Shown here: positions 27,232 through 36,031 of the stretch, one piece after another | Numbering within the stretch: the first letter of the stretch is position 1 | Layout: each line of letters starts with the position of its first letter | Origin: Nocardia anaemiae NBRC 100462 | GTDB lineage: Bacteria; Actinomycetota; Actinomycetes; Mycobacteriales; Mycobacteriaceae | Assembly: GCF_001612725.1 (NCBI RefSeq) | Contig: NZ_BDAZ01000017.1 | Coordinates: 300,754-364,753 of the forward strand | Reading direction: 5' to 3' | DNA length: 64,000 nucleotides | Notes under the pieces: generated by a model | Database searches by the model: none | What the model saw: the letters and a program-made list of their open reading frames with translations, nothing else | What the model was told of the DNA's origin: nothing | Made by a program: the position numbers and the translations under genes

Positions 27232-28185
27232 CTAACTCTGCCTGCGGGCCCGGGCCCGGCGCTTGCCCTCGTGCATCGCTTGGACCCGGGCCACCGGAAT
27301 GGTGTGGCCCTCCTCGATGAGGTCGGCGGGCAACGCCTGCGGCTCGGGCATCTCCCGTGCCCACGGATCCCGATCACCCAACTGCTTCGGTGCGGTGCGC
27401 ACGGTGAAGTCGCCTGGACTGATATCTGCGAGCTGAGCCCATTCGATCGGGAAGGACACCGGCACCCCGGGACGCACCCGCGGGCTATAGGCCGCGACCA
27501 CTGTCGCACCGCCCGCGCGTGTCGAATCGAGAAAAACCTTGCCCGCACGGTCCTCGCGGATGAATGCGGTAGTGGCCAGATCGGGATCGATGCGTTCGGC
27601 CCTGGCCGCGATCGCCCGGGTAGCGGCGGCGACATCCTCGATCGGAATGTGCGGCCGGATCGGCACGAAGACGTGCACGCCCTTTGCGCCGCTGGTTTTC
27701 ACCGCGCCCGCGAGTCCGTCGTCGGCAAGCGCCTGCTTGATCAACTCGGCGGCCGATACGACCTGCCGGAAGTCTCCGCCCTCGGGTGGATCGAGATCCA
27801 GGATGAGGTGGGTCGGGCCCTCGGCGTGATCGGCCGGCAGCAGTGTCGGGTGATACTCGACCGCGCGCTGATTGCCGAACCACACCAGGGTGCGCACGTC
27901 ATCGCAGAGGGCATAGGTCACTTCACGTTTGGATGTCTCGGCCCACACCGTCACCCGACGCACCCACTCCGGTGTGTACTTCGGCAGATTCTTCTGCATG
28001 AACGGTTCCTGCCCCGGCCGGATGCGCACCACCGAAAGCGGACGGTCGCGCAATTGACCGACCAGCCGATCACCGACGAATTCGAGGTAGTCGATCAGAT
28101 CGCGCTTCGTCGCGTCGGCGCCGTCGAACAGCGGTGCGTCGAGATTGGTCAGCTCGACACCCGCACGAACCTCTTCCCCGCTCAT
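27232..28185 (-). CDS. stand-alone LigD-type polymerase/primase domain protein
   Basis: A 317-residue archaeo-eukaryotic primase-fold protein. It has HLILDLDPPEG (metal-binding Asp pair), KTSGAKGVHVFVPI (phosphate and nucleotide contact) and VSFPIEWAQL, matching the PolDom of LigD and mycobacterial PolD1/PolD2. No ligase or nuclease domain is attached. Family members add ribonucleotides or short patches at double-strand breaks with Ku. No ku gene is in the window. ATG 28185 begins MSGEEVRAGVEL; an in-frame upstream extension is arginine-rich and unlike the family. Confidence 0.9.
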   Translation of the reverse strand: MSGEEVRAGVELTNLDAPLFDGADATKRDLIDYLEFVGDRLVGQLRDRPLSVVRIRPGQEPFMQKNLPKYTPEWVRRVTVWAETSKREVTYALCDDVRTLVWFGNQRAVEYHPTLLPADHAEGPTHLILDLDPPEGGDFRQVVSAAELIKQALADDGLAGAVKTSGAKGVHVFVPIRPHIPIEDVAAATRAIAARAERIDPDLATTAFIREDRAGKVFLDSTRAGGATVVAAYSPRVRPGVPVSFPIEWAQLADISPGDFTVRTAPKQLGDRDPWAREMPEPQALPADLIEEGHTIPVARVQAMHEGKRRARARRQS

Positions 28186-28385
28186 CGGCCAACCATGCCC
28201 CGCCGCTCGGGGCACCGTCAACCTTCGACACCGCGCGTGGCGGACCGGTCGGCTCACGAAGCCGGTCCATCCTGGCGTCTCCGTGTCGCCGACGCGGATC
28301 CATGGGACGGAAATCGTGACAGCCTTGTCCGCATCAGAGTTCGAGTGGTGTCAGAGCGTCGCTGAACCGATCCGCTTCGGCAACT

Positions 28386-29729
28386 TCAGGATTCGGCGGC
28401 GCGGTACGAGCCGAAGATGATGCAGGCGAGGGCGCAGGCGGTCGCGGAGGTCAGTAATGACCAGCCGATGCCGGGGGTGACGAGTGCGCCCATGATCGCG
28501 ACGCCGAGGGTCGCGCCGACTTGGCGGACAGCGTTGAGCAGGCCACCTACCGCGCCCGCCGTCCCCGGTGGCGCCACGTTGACGATGGCGGTGACCAGCG
28601 CAGGCAGCGCGAAGGCGACACCGAATCCCGATAGCAGCAGGCCGACCGCCAATACCGGATAGGCGAGGCCCGCGAATGCCGCCGCGGCCAGCACCACACC
28701 GCCCGCTGTCAGCATGGCCAGTCCGGTCAGGATCGGGCGACGCGATCCGACGCGGGCCACGAGTTTGCCCGCGAGCGGCGGGATGACGGCGAACGGCACG
28801 GTCAGCGGCAGGAAGGCGAGGCCGGTCTGCAGCGGATTCAGCTGACGCTGCAACAGCAGTGGCAGGACGAACAGCGCCCCGGTGAGCGCGAAATTCACCG
28901 CGGCACCCACCAGCAACCCGGCACGCACTCGGCCCGCGCGCAATAGTTCCCGATTCAATACCGGTGCGGCACTGCGTCGTTCGAGATATGCGAAGACAAT
29001 TGCCGCGAGCACCGCGCCGCCGAGCGACCATGCCGTGTGCTGCCACGACCGCGCTCCCGCCGCGATCACCGCATCGGTGCACAGCGCCAGCGCTGCGGCC
29101 GCGGTGCACTGCGCCGCCCAGTCGATGCGGCGATCACCGCGCGCGCAGCTCACCGCAGGTCCCATGGTCAGCCCCAACACGACCACCGCGACGGGGACAT
29201 TGACCACGAATATCGATCGCCAACCGGCCGACCCGACCAACGCACCACCGACGATCGGACCCGCGGCGACCGCAGCGCCGCTGATCGCCGCCCATGTCGA
29301 GATCGCCCGAGCCCGTCGACCGGGATCCGGGTAGAGCCGAGTGATCATCGCCATCGATGCGGGCACACACGCCGCCGCCGCGACACCCAACAGCACCCGC
29401 AACACGACCAATACCCACAGATTCGGCGCGAAAGCGCTCAGCAGCGAGACCACACCGAAAGCCGCTGTGCCGAAACGGAATACCCGATGCGCACCATGGC
29501 GATCGGCGACCGCGCCCGCCGAGAGCAGCAGTGCGGCGAAGGCGACGGTGTAGCCGGTAGTCGCCCATTGCAGTCCGGCGACCGAAGTGTGCAGGGACGC
29601 CGCCAGATCCGGCTCGGCGACCGATAGCACCGTCATATCCAACAGCACCATGAAGTAGCCGAGGGAAATCCCCAGCAGGGCCCTGGTCGACGCGGCGGAC
29701 GTACTCGCCCGCGATTGCAGAATGCTCAT
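28386..29729 (-). CDS. MFS drug exporter, DHA2 (EmrB/QacA) type
   Basis: A 447-residue exporter. Segment 1 has the DHA signature GYFMVLLDMTVLSVAEPDL, then QWATTGYTVAFAALLL and GAVADRHGAHRVF, with motif C-like GPIVGGALVG in segment 5. The C-terminal half reads AIVNVAPPGTAGAVGGLLNAVRQVG. I count about 13-14 membrane segments. The start is ATG 29729 (AGGAG about 14 bp upstream) or an in-frame ATG-type codon near 29819, which would add 30 polar residues over the operator. It is divergent from the LysR gene, which probably regulates it. Confidence 0.88.
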   Translation of the reverse strand: MSILQSRASTSAASTRALLGISLGYFMVLLDMTVLSVAEPDLAASLHTSVAGLQWATTGYTVAFAALLLSAGAVADRHGAHRVFRFGTAAFGVVSLLSAFAPNLWVLVVLRVLLGVAAAACVPASMAMITRLYPDPGRRARAISTWAAISGAAVAAGPIVGGALVGSAGWRSIFVVNVPVAVVVLGLTMGPAVSCARGDRRIDWAAQCTAAAALALCTDAVIAAGARSWQHTAWSLGGAVLAAIVFAYLERRSAAPVLNRELLRAGRVRAGLLVGAAVNFALTGALFVLPLLLQRQLNPLQTGLAFLPLTVPFAVIPPLAGKLVARVGSRRPILTGLAMLTAGGVVLAAAAFAGLAYPVLAVGLLLSGFGVAFALPALVTAIVNVAPPGTAGAVGGLLNAVRQVGATLGVAIMGALVTPGIGWSLLTSATACALACIIFGSYRAAES

Positions 29730-29817
29730 CCGGTGCAACAGCTCCTCGGCTCGGTGATGACGCGACCGACTCTCGTCGGACGGGCACAACGGCTCCACCG
29801 GCTCCGGCGCATACCGC

Positions 29818-29834
29818 ATTCGGAATATCCGAAT
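29818..29834. promoter_or_regulatory. LysR-type operator
   Basis: ATTCGG (29818-29823) and CCGAAT (29829-29834) form a perfect inverted repeat with a 5-bp AATAT spacer and contain T-N11-A, the classical LysR box. It lies 24 bp upstream of the LysR start and between LysR and the divergent exporter. Confidence 0.75.
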
Positions 29835-29857
29835 GCTCGGCCGCTGTTGGCCAGGCC

Positions 29858-30739
29858 ATGGAGTTACGTCAGCTGCGGACCTTCGAGGCCGTAGTGCGTC
29901 ATCGAACGGTCACCGATGCCGCCGTCGCGCTCGAGCTCGCGCCGTCATCGGTGTCCCAGCAGATCCGCACGCTCGAAACCGCGCTCGGGGTGGCGCTTTT
30001 CGTGCGCGATCCGAAGGGCATGCGACTCACGCCCGCGGGTCAGCGGCTCACCGGCTGGGCGCGGCGACTGCTCGAACAGGCCGACCAGGCGGTGCGCGAC
30101 GTACGGGAGGAGCGGCCGGTGCTGCGCCTCGGCGCGTTGGAAACCCTGGCGGGAGCGTATGTGCCGCAGGTGCTGGCGCGGCTGGCCGAGCGACGGCCCG
30201 ATCTCGAGGTCGAGGTGCGCTCGGATCGCGCCCGCGACGGCCTGCTCGCCGATGTGGTCGGCGGCGATCTCGATGCGGCGCTGCTGCTGGATTCCGGTGG
30301 CGCCGTTGGTGATCTGGGGTTCCCCGCCCCCGCCGAACCGCTGGCCTTCCTAGACCTGGATCCGGTGCCGCTGGCCCTGGTCGCCGCGCCGACGCATCCG
30401 CTGACGGCGCGATCCGGCTTGACGCCCGCCGACCTCATCGATGAACGGCTGCTGGTCAATGTGCCCGAATGCTCGTTCTGGATGGCCGGTGAAAAGGCGC
30501 TCGGCTCGGGTCCGCGGCGGGTCAAGGCCGGTGCGGTCCCAGTCATGCGGGCCTGGACCGAACACGGACTCGGCATTTCGCTGCTACCGGAATTCGCGGT
30601 CGCCGACGGCCTCGCACACGGCACGCTGGTCCGCTTGGACTTCCCGGTGCCCGAGCTGAGTCTGCGGTTGGTGTGGCGGGCGGATCAGGAAGCACTGCCC
30701 GGGATGCGCGAGGTGCTCTACGCGGCCGCGCGACCATGA
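29858..30739 (+). CDS. LysR family transcriptional regulator
   Basis: A 293-residue LTTR. The winged helix-turn-helix covers residues 1-60 (MELRQLRTFEAVVRHRTVT, then SSVSQQIRTLETALGVALF). The effector domain starts near residue 88 (VLRLGALETLAGAYVP) and includes GLGISLLPEFAVADG. An operator with a T-N11-A box sits between it and the divergent exporter. It also stands 104 bp upstream of phenolic acid decarboxylase on the same strand, so phenolic acids are a reasonable candidate ligand (inference). Confidence 0.92.
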   Translation: MELRQLRTFEAVVRHRTVTDAAVALELAPSSVSQQIRTLETALGVALFVRDPKGMRLTPAGQRLTGWARRLLEQADQAVRDVREERPVLRLGALETLAGAYVPQVLARLAERRPDLEVEVRSDRARDGLLADVVGGDLDAALLLDSGGAVGDLGFPAPAEPLAFLDLDPVPLALVAAPTHPLTARSGLTPADLIDERLLVNVPECSFWMAGEKALGSGPRRVKAGAVPVMRAWTEHGLGISLLPEFAVADGLAHGTLVRLDFPVPELSLRLVWRADQEALPGMREVLYAAARP

Positions 30740-30843
30740 TTGCGCCGTTCGGCGGCAAACCGGCCGCAATGGCCGCTCCAATGATTAGGCTGACGACAAA
30801 GACGCAGGTCCCGACCGCGTTGGTCCACCGAGAGGAGTTACCG

Positions 30844-31374
30844 ATGAGCGCGCAGCAATCAGCGATCACGGTCTCGGCACTAACCGGCGATCTCTCCGGA
30901 ATTGTCGGCAAACACCTCATCTACGCCTATGAGAACGGCTGGATATACGAGCTTTACGTGCGAGGTCCGCAGACGATCGAATCACGATGTCTGATGGGAC
31001 CGATGTTCGGGCGCTGGTCCAAGAATCAGGCGGCGAAGCTGGTCCAGCTCGATGACGATCTGTACAAAATCGCCTGGGTGGAGCCGACCGGAACCACCGT
31101 CGTGCTCATCATCTGGCTCGGCGACCGTCGGGTGCACACCACGATCTCCTACCCGCAATGGATGCTCGACTATCCCGACAGCACGCTCACCTGCTGCGAG
31201 GACAATCTCGATGCCATCATTGCCGCCCGCGACAAGGGACCGACCTACCCGCTGACCCTGGTCGCCTCATCCGGACGCATCACCTTCCTGGAAACCAGGG
31301 AGCTCGACGACGATACGGTGATCGACTGTCCGCCGCAGAAGCTGCCGCTCGGATACGCCGCGCGAACCAACTGA
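30844..31374 (+). CDS. padC: phenolic acid decarboxylase
   Basis: A 176-residue PAD-family lipocalin-fold enzyme that decarboxylates hydroxycinnamic acids (ferulate, p-coumarate) to vinylphenols without a cofactor. Family motifs are LSGIVGKHLIYAYENGWIYELYV, GPMFGRWSKNQ, YKIAWVEPTGT and TISYPQWM, including the paired tyrosines and the Arg/Glu region of the active site. The length fits the family (about 165-180). ATG 30844 follows GAGAGGAG. The neighbouring LysR and DHA2 exporter suggest sensing, conversion and export of phenolics. Confidence 0.9.
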   Translation: MSAQQSAITVSALTGDLSGIVGKHLIYAYENGWIYELYVRGPQTIESRCLMGPMFGRWSKNQAAKLVQLDDDLYKIAWVEPTGTTVVLIIWLGDRRVHTTISYPQWMLDYPDSTLTCCEDNLDAIIAARDKGPTYPLTLVASSGRITFLETRELDDDTVIDCPPQKLPLGYAARTN

Positions 31375-31379
31375 GCGCG

Positions 31380-31971
31380 TCAGGCGAGATACACCGGGAA
31401 GGCCACCAGGTCGTTCTGGGTGAGCACGGGCAGATTGCGGATCTCCTCGACCGGCACCGCGAATCGCAGCTTCGGAAAGCGCTCGAACAGCGCAGGCAGA
31501 CCGATCCCGGCCTCCATCTTGGACAGCGCCGCCCCCGGGCAGATATGCGGTCCGTAGCCGAAGGCCAGATGACGGTTGGCCGTTGGGCGGGTGATGTCGA
31601 AATCGTCGGCATCGCTGCCGTGCACCGCGGTATCGCGACCGATGGCGCGATAGGACATGACCACGCCCTGCTTCAGATTGCCGACGACCTCCTTCTTGGT
31701 CAGCGGCGCACCGCCGTCGGCGGCGAAGATAAGCGCGGCGGTGAGATCGTCGGCGGCTTGACGGTCTTCTCGCGCACCAGATCGGCAGCCGGGGGTCGGT
31801 GAGCAACTGCCTGGCGGCGGCGTACTCGGTGACGGTCCAGGCGGGTACGCCGAGTAGATCGATTCGGGCGAGCGGACCGGCCGTGCGCAGCCGACTGGTC
31901 TCACCCGCCAGATCACCGACCATCGGGTCGATAACGATCGGCTGCGCGCTGCGCGGACAAACCTGCGGCAC
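31380..31971 (-). pseudogene. cytochrome P450 remnant with two internal deletions
   Basis: The N-terminal 60 residues look normal (MVGDLAGETSRLRTAGPLARIDL, PAWTVTEYAAARQLLTDPRLP). A different frame then continues with DDLTAALIFAADGGAPLTKKEVVGNL, jumps to KQGVVMSYRAIGRDTAVHGSDADDFDITRP and ends with the heme loop HLAFGYGPHICPGAALSK (Cys ligand present). Compared with a P450 of about 400 residues, the segment before REDRQAADD and the I-helix/ExxR region are missing, and there is a frameshift. It cannot make a working P450. It converges with the decarboxylase gene 6 bp away. Confidence 0.85.
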
Positions 31972-32159
31972 GATATACCCCTCCAGCCCGGTGGGCTGGT
32001 GACTCGAACCCGCAGCCCATCAAGCGGTTTCGACTTCCGAACGAGCGGAGTCGCCCGGTGCGGAAGGGGACACTTCAGGGGTACGTGCTCGGAGAGGGAG
32101 GGCCGTCGGCTGATTCACCCGCAATCGACTGGGTACCGCTGTGCTGAGGAGGTTTGCGC

Positions 32160-32609
32160 ATGACTCGTCCCGTGCCACCGAATCCGAGCCCCATCCCGCC
32201 GACGCCGATCCCGGACCCGGTGCCGCCGATGCCGATCCCGGATCCGGTGCCGCCGAAACCCGTGCCGGAACCGGTTCCCGGGCCCGAACCGCATCCCGAG
32301 CCGGAACCGTATCCGCAGCCGGAGCCGATACCTGGTCCGGCGCCGCAGCCGATTCCGCCGAGGCCCGGTCCCGAACCCGATCCGGTACCGCCGATACCCG
32401 CGCCCGACCCGCTGCCGGGTCCCGATCCGGATCCGGTACCGCCTGTCCCCGGTCCGGTTCCACACCCCGAGTCGCCACGGCCCGGCCCGAAACCGGAGCC
32501 ACCGATCCCCGATCCTCGGCCAAGCCCGGATCCGATGCGACCGCCACCGATCCCGAATCCCGGCGGTCCGGTCGATCCGATGGATCCGGCGCTGCCCGAC
32601 CCACAGTAG
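32160..32609 (+). CDS. proline-rich repeat protein
   Basis: A 149-residue protein almost wholly made of P-x-P units such as PIPDPVPPMPIPDPVPPK, PEPHPEPEPYPQPEP and PDPDPVPPVPGPVPHP. About half the residues are proline, with Asp, Glu and Val. It has no signal peptide, membrane segment or globular domain, and would form an extended, acidic polyproline-type chain. ATG 32160 has a strong GAGGAGG site 7 bp upstream, which argues that it is translated. Its function is unknown; a cell-wall spacer or SH3-like ligand role would be speculation. Confidence 0.65.
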   Translation: MTRPVPPNPSPIPPTPIPDPVPPMPIPDPVPPKPVPEPVPGPEPHPEPEPYPQPEPIPGPAPQPIPPRPGPEPDPVPPIPAPDPLPGPDPDPVPPVPGPVPHPESPRPGPKPEPPIPDPRPSPDPMRPPPIPNPGGPVDPMDPALPDPQ

Positions 32610-32754
32610 AGCTCGGATCATTGCGGCGACCATCTTGGGCGCAGCCGACTCTGCCGCGAAAAGTATTGCCCGCCAAGGTTGTTTGCTGACATTCAAGGCA
32701 TGCGACGACGCCGTGGCGATGGATCCCGCGCGCCGGGCTCTCGGTAACGCGAGA

Positions 32755-33363
32755 TCAGAGCCAGATCAGCGCGGCGACCGCTTTGGGTGCGGCCAACCAT
32801 TCACGAATAGTATTGCGCACGAGTGTCTTTCGTTTGCAGTCACAATATGCCGTGACGCCGTAGCCATCGATGCCCGCGCCACGGCACAGCGCGACCGCCC
32901 GTGGCAGATGCTGGTCTTGGGTGACGATGATGGCGCGGTCGACACCGAATAAATTCTTGGCCCGCTCGCATGTCGCCCGGGTCGACAGCCCCGCGCCATC
33001 GCAGCGAACAACCGCCGGGTCGATGCCTTGATTAGCGAGATACTTTGTCATCGAGGCAATTTCGTCGCCGGATTCGCCCGCCGCATCACCGGACACCAGA
33101 ATCTCGCGCACCTTTCCGGCCCGTAGCAGCTCGATGGCGATATCGAGTCGTCCGCGCAGGTAGGCCATCGGCGCACCATCGGGACCGACCTTCGCGCCCG
33201 GCACGATCACCACCGGGACGGTCGGCGCGGCCGCGGGTCCGGACCGATATCTGGCCGACACCAACCGCAATCGTAGATTGGCACCCGCGACGACCAGCGC
33301 CGCGGCGGCGACCAGTCCGACACCCACCCGGAGCACTCCCCGCCGGTCGGTTATGAGCTGCAC
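32755..33363 (-). CDS. DUF218 (YdcF/SanA-like) membrane-anchored protein
   Basis: A 202-residue protein with an N-terminal membrane anchor (VLRVGVGLVAAAALVVAGANL). A DUF218 domain follows: VPVVIVPGAKVGPDGAPMAYLRGRLDIA, ILVSGDAAGESGDEIASM, CDGAGLSTRATCERAKNLFGV, IIVTQDQHLPRAVALCRGAGI. SanA/ElyC proteins of this family act in envelope integrity; the reaction is not established. The start is GTG 33363 with a weak ribosome site. Confidence 0.88.
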   Translation of the reverse strand: MQLITDRRGVLRVGVGLVAAAALVVAGANLRLRLVSARYRSGPAAAPTVPVVIVPGAKVGPDGAPMAYLRGRLDIAIELLRAGKVREILVSGDAAGESGDEIASMTKYLANQGIDPAVVRCDGAGLSTRATCERAKNLFGVDRAIIVTQDQHLPRAVALCRGAGIDGYGVTAYCDCKRKTLVRNTIREWLAAPKAVAALIWL

Positions 33364-33387
33364 CCGCCCGACGATACCGGCGCGGCG

Positions 33388-34407
33388 CTAAGCGATGCGC
33401 ACGCCGCCGTCGAGATCACCGTCGAGCAATGCGATGCCCAACGTTGTCGCCTGATGCCGCATCGCATTGCGGTGCCGCCAGCTCTCGATGAGCCCGGCCT
33501 CGCGCAGTATCGATGCGTGTTCACTGGCCGTCGCGGGTGAAATACCCAGTCGGCGTGCGAGTTCGGTCGTCGTGCAACCCTCGGCGATCTCCTGTAGTGC
33601 GGCGGCGCGTGTCCGGCCGAGCAGTGCGGTCAGCGCCTCGTTGGTCGCGCGCGGACCCCATGCCGTGGCGAAATCGGCGATTTCGCGCAGCACCGGAACC
33701 ACCAGCGTCATCGGCGCGTCCGTATCGATGGTGGACTTCAGCAGCTTCGGTCCGGGCCAGACGAACAGCGAGGGAATGATGACCAGGCCGCGCCCGTCGA
33801 GATGTTCGTCATGGCATTCCATCGGGCTGAGCACCTCGAGCGCGGGCGCCCGCCACCGCGCGAAGGGTGCAAGCCCCGCGAAGAACCGTTCGACGCCCTC
33901 GGTGGCAATAGTGCGCGCCATCCGCTCCGCCGCCACCTCCAGATACGACTGCACATGCGCCCACCGACCGGCGAATGCCACCGTATGAAATGCCTCGACG
34001 GCGCGCGCGACATCGCGGCGGGCGGCGCTGTCGCGGTCGGACAGATTGCGCGTCCACGCGGGGAGCGGGTGGTCGGTCAGCGCCCGCTGGCGATCGGCGT
34101 GCTGCACCTCGCGGCGGAGTTCGTCACGGGAGGCCAGATGCAATGCCTCGATCCCCGCCGACATCGACCGCGCACCACGGGTCGGCGTGATCAGATCCAC
34201 GAAGTGGTGTACGCCGGGGAAGATATCGGCGAGCACGCCGAAGTTGTCCGGCATCGCGCGCCGCACCTGCCCGCGCCAGCCGTCGTACAGCGGCGCGTCG
34301 GTGCGTTGTACAACCCGGGTGGCCAGCATTGTTTCGGCCATCGCGCCGAGCGGCGCCCCGATCCGGATGCGGGTCAGATCCTCGGGTGTGCAGTAGATCC
34401 GCTTCAT
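33388..34407 (-). CDS. ArsR-like winged helix regulator with long N-terminal domain
   Basis: A 339-residue protein. The C-terminal 90 residues form a winged helix: LTALLGRTRAAALQEIAEG, then TTTELARRLGISPATASEHASILREAGLIESWR. The N-terminal 240 residues (MKRIYCTPEDLTRIRIG ... FPGVHHFVDLITP ... LDGRGLVIIPSLFVWP) match the conserved domain found before such HTH units in actinobacterial ArsR-type proteins of unknown ligand. ATG 34407 begins this conserved part. It stands alone, so no target is suggested. Confidence 0.85.
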   Translation of the reverse strand: MKRIYCTPEDLTRIRIGAPLGAMAETMLATRVVQRTDAPLYDGWRGQVRRAMPDNFGVLADIFPGVHHFVDLITPTRGARSMSAGIEALHLASRDELRREVQHADRQRALTDHPLPAWTRNLSDRDSAARRDVARAVEAFHTVAFAGRWAHVQSYLEVAAERMARTIATEGVERFFAGLAPFARWRAPALEVLSPMECHDEHLDGRGLVIIPSLFVWPGPKLLKSTIDTDAPMTLVVPVLREIADFATAWGPRATNEALTALLGRTRAAALQEIAEGCTTTELARRLGISPATASEHASILREAGLIESWRHRNAMRHQATTLGIALLDGDLDGGVRIA

Positions 34408-34886
34408 ACGCTGCCCCGCATCGTCGCACTGAGGCACCTCACGATACCCGCCGTCACCGCGGGCCTCGCAACATCACCGCGAGGACTGGATCCATGCTGA
34501 GGATCTGATCTGCGGCCGACGGCGTGCTCGTCCAACGAAACCAGCTCGGCCGCCACTGTTTCCGCCACCCGGCTACGCTCGGCCATCCCAGCACCAGACC
34601 TATCGGCCGCGCCGATACCTCGTTCACCATCATCGACTCCTGAATTCGCACTGTTCAGCAGCCTAGGAACCAACGAGCTGGATCCCCATCATGTTTCGGC
34701 CGTGGCCTAAACACCGTCGAGCGGGATCGCCTTGCCTGCCGCCAGATTCGGCCCGCCGGGCGGGCGAGGACGACTGCGGGCGGATTCGCCGAAGACCACC
34801 TCGTCTCGCGGCTCGACCACATCACCAGTCGTCAACTCGTTATAGCCGATGGGCATGGTAGCGCGAATTGTGGGCAGCCGGTCTAG
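34408..34886. other. intergenic stretch with only doubtful short frames
   Basis: About 480 bp between the ArsR-like gene and the cupredoxin gene. A minus-strand frame from 34636 to 34454 has an AGGAG site before its ATG but encodes a tryptophan- and arginine-rich sequence without a family look. A second frame from 34856 to 34707 (opening MPIGYNELTTGDVVEPRDE) lacks a ribosome site. Neither is convincing. Confidence 0.4.
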
Positions 34887-35279
34887 GTGAACAACACTCG
34901 AACCTCGCCTCGGCGATATCGAATCGTGCTCGGTTTGCTGACCCTCGCGTGGGCGGCAGGGTGCGGCTCCTCGGAGGAGAGCGCCCCGCCCACCTGGTCC
35001 GGACCCGCGCCGATACCCGCCGTCACCATCACCATCGAACACCAGAACTACACCGGCACGCCGCCGATCACGCCGGGCGCGGTGCTCACGGTGGTCAACC
35101 ACGATTCGTTCAAACACAGCATCACCAGCAAACGCCCCGGCCTATTCGATCACGAGATCGGCCCGGGCCAGAGCATCACCTTCACCGCGCCCGATGAAGT
35201 CGGCTCGCACCCCTTCTACTGCCGGTATCACGCGAACATGGAGGGCGCATTGAGCATCCGGAAGTCCATTTCGCCATGA
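34887..35279 (+). CDS. cupredoxin-type copper lipoprotein
   Basis: A 130-residue exported lipoprotein. The signal peptide ends in the lipobox LAWAAGC (Cys26). The mature domain is a plastocyanin/azurin-like cupredoxin with a type 1 copper set: His in VNHDSFKHS, then Cys, His and Met in HPFYCRYHANM. It would carry electrons or bind copper at the outer face of the membrane. The start is GTG 34887 with little upstream ribosome signal, so it may be leaderless. It converges with the next gene at 35284. Confidence 0.88.
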   Translation: MNNTRTSPRRYRIVLGLLTLAWAAGCGSSEESAPPTWSGPAPIPAVTITIEHQNYTGTPPITPGAVLTVVNHDSFKHSITSKRPGLFDHEIGPGQSITFTAPDEVGSHPFYCRYHANMEGALSIRKSISP

Positions 35280-35283
35280 CGGC

Positions 35284-35871
35284 CTATACGCAGTACTGGC
35301 AAGTCCCACTCGCGGGCAGCTGGATGAAGCACTCAGCACACACCGCCGCGCGGGCAGGCTCCGGCCTGACCTCCTGGTTAGCGGCGCTCGCGGAGCGGCG
35401 ACCGGCGACCTTGGGCGTGAGCGGCGGTGCGGTCGGCTCCGCGGGCATGGTGGCGCCGTGCTGCTCGTAGCACTGCCACCTGGCGTAGGAGGCGTGCAAC
35501 TCGAGATCCTTCGGAATCGGCAGCGCGGCCAGTTCCAGCACGTACTTGTAGGTGTCGCCGACGGTGTGGTTCTCCTGCACGCATAGCGCGGTCAGCGGCG
35601 GCTCGCCCGCGTTGTGGCAACGCCGCGCAACCTTGCGCAGAATCGCTTCCATCCACGTCCGCGTCGGCGCACCCGTATGCACCCCGGACGCTTCCTGCAC
35701 CCGCGCGGCCAACTCGTCCACAGTGATGAAGTCCCCGTACCCCGTGGCGATCTCGGACAGCTCGGCATGTGCCGCGAAGGCCCATGCCACCGTCGCCTCC
35801 CGCAACGTCACCGGGACGCCGTCACCTGCCCGCCATGCCCCCGCCGTCGTGGATACCGAACTCTTGATCAC
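35284..35871 (-). CDS. hypothetical protein with C-terminal Cys pairs
   Basis: A 195-residue protein that I do not assign to a family. The first 145 residues look globular and mostly helical (VTLREATVAWAFAAHAELSEIA, TRTWMEAILRKVARRCHNAG, TYKYVLELAALPIPKDLE). A proline/alanine linker leads to a C-terminal CAECFIQLPASGTCQYC segment, a zinc-ribbon-like pair of CxxC motifs. Start GTG 35871. It may be a DNA- or RNA-associated protein because of the ribbon, but that is weak inference. Confidence 0.7.
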   Translation of the reverse strand: MIKSSVSTTAGAWRAGDGVPVTLREATVAWAFAAHAELSEIATGYGDFITVDELAARVQEASGVHTGAPTRTWMEAILRKVARRCHNAGEPPLTALCVQENHTVGDTYKYVLELAALPIPKDLELHASYARWQCYEQHGATMPAEPTAPPLTPKVAGRRSASAANQEVRPEPARAAVCAECFIQLPASGTCQYCV

Positions 35872-36005
35872 CCGCTCAAGTTATCGCGCCGCCCCCAAGC
35901 CCACCGAATGCCCCCACATTCGCGCCCTGGTCAAGATCACCATGTATCGGTTGCGCACGCCTGTCGATGTTTGCCGCCACCAGCGCATGATGATCTTGTT
36001 ACTAG

Positions 36006-36025
36006 CTTTCTAGGATGCTAGCATC
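36006..36025. promoter_or_regulatory. palindromic operator upstream of the RHH gene
   Basis: GATGCTAGCATC (36014-36025) is a perfect 12-bp palindrome, preceded by a TTTCTAG half-like sequence. It ends 6 bp before the GTG of the ribbon-helix-helix gene, the position expected for autoregulation by such a protein. Confidence 0.6.
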
Positions 36026-36031
36026 GGGAAG

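Noticed and set aside
34454..34636. Small gene on the minus strand (60 codons)
   Set aside because: AGGAG precedes the ATG, but the Trp/Arg-rich product lacks any family look and an overlapping frame is equally open.
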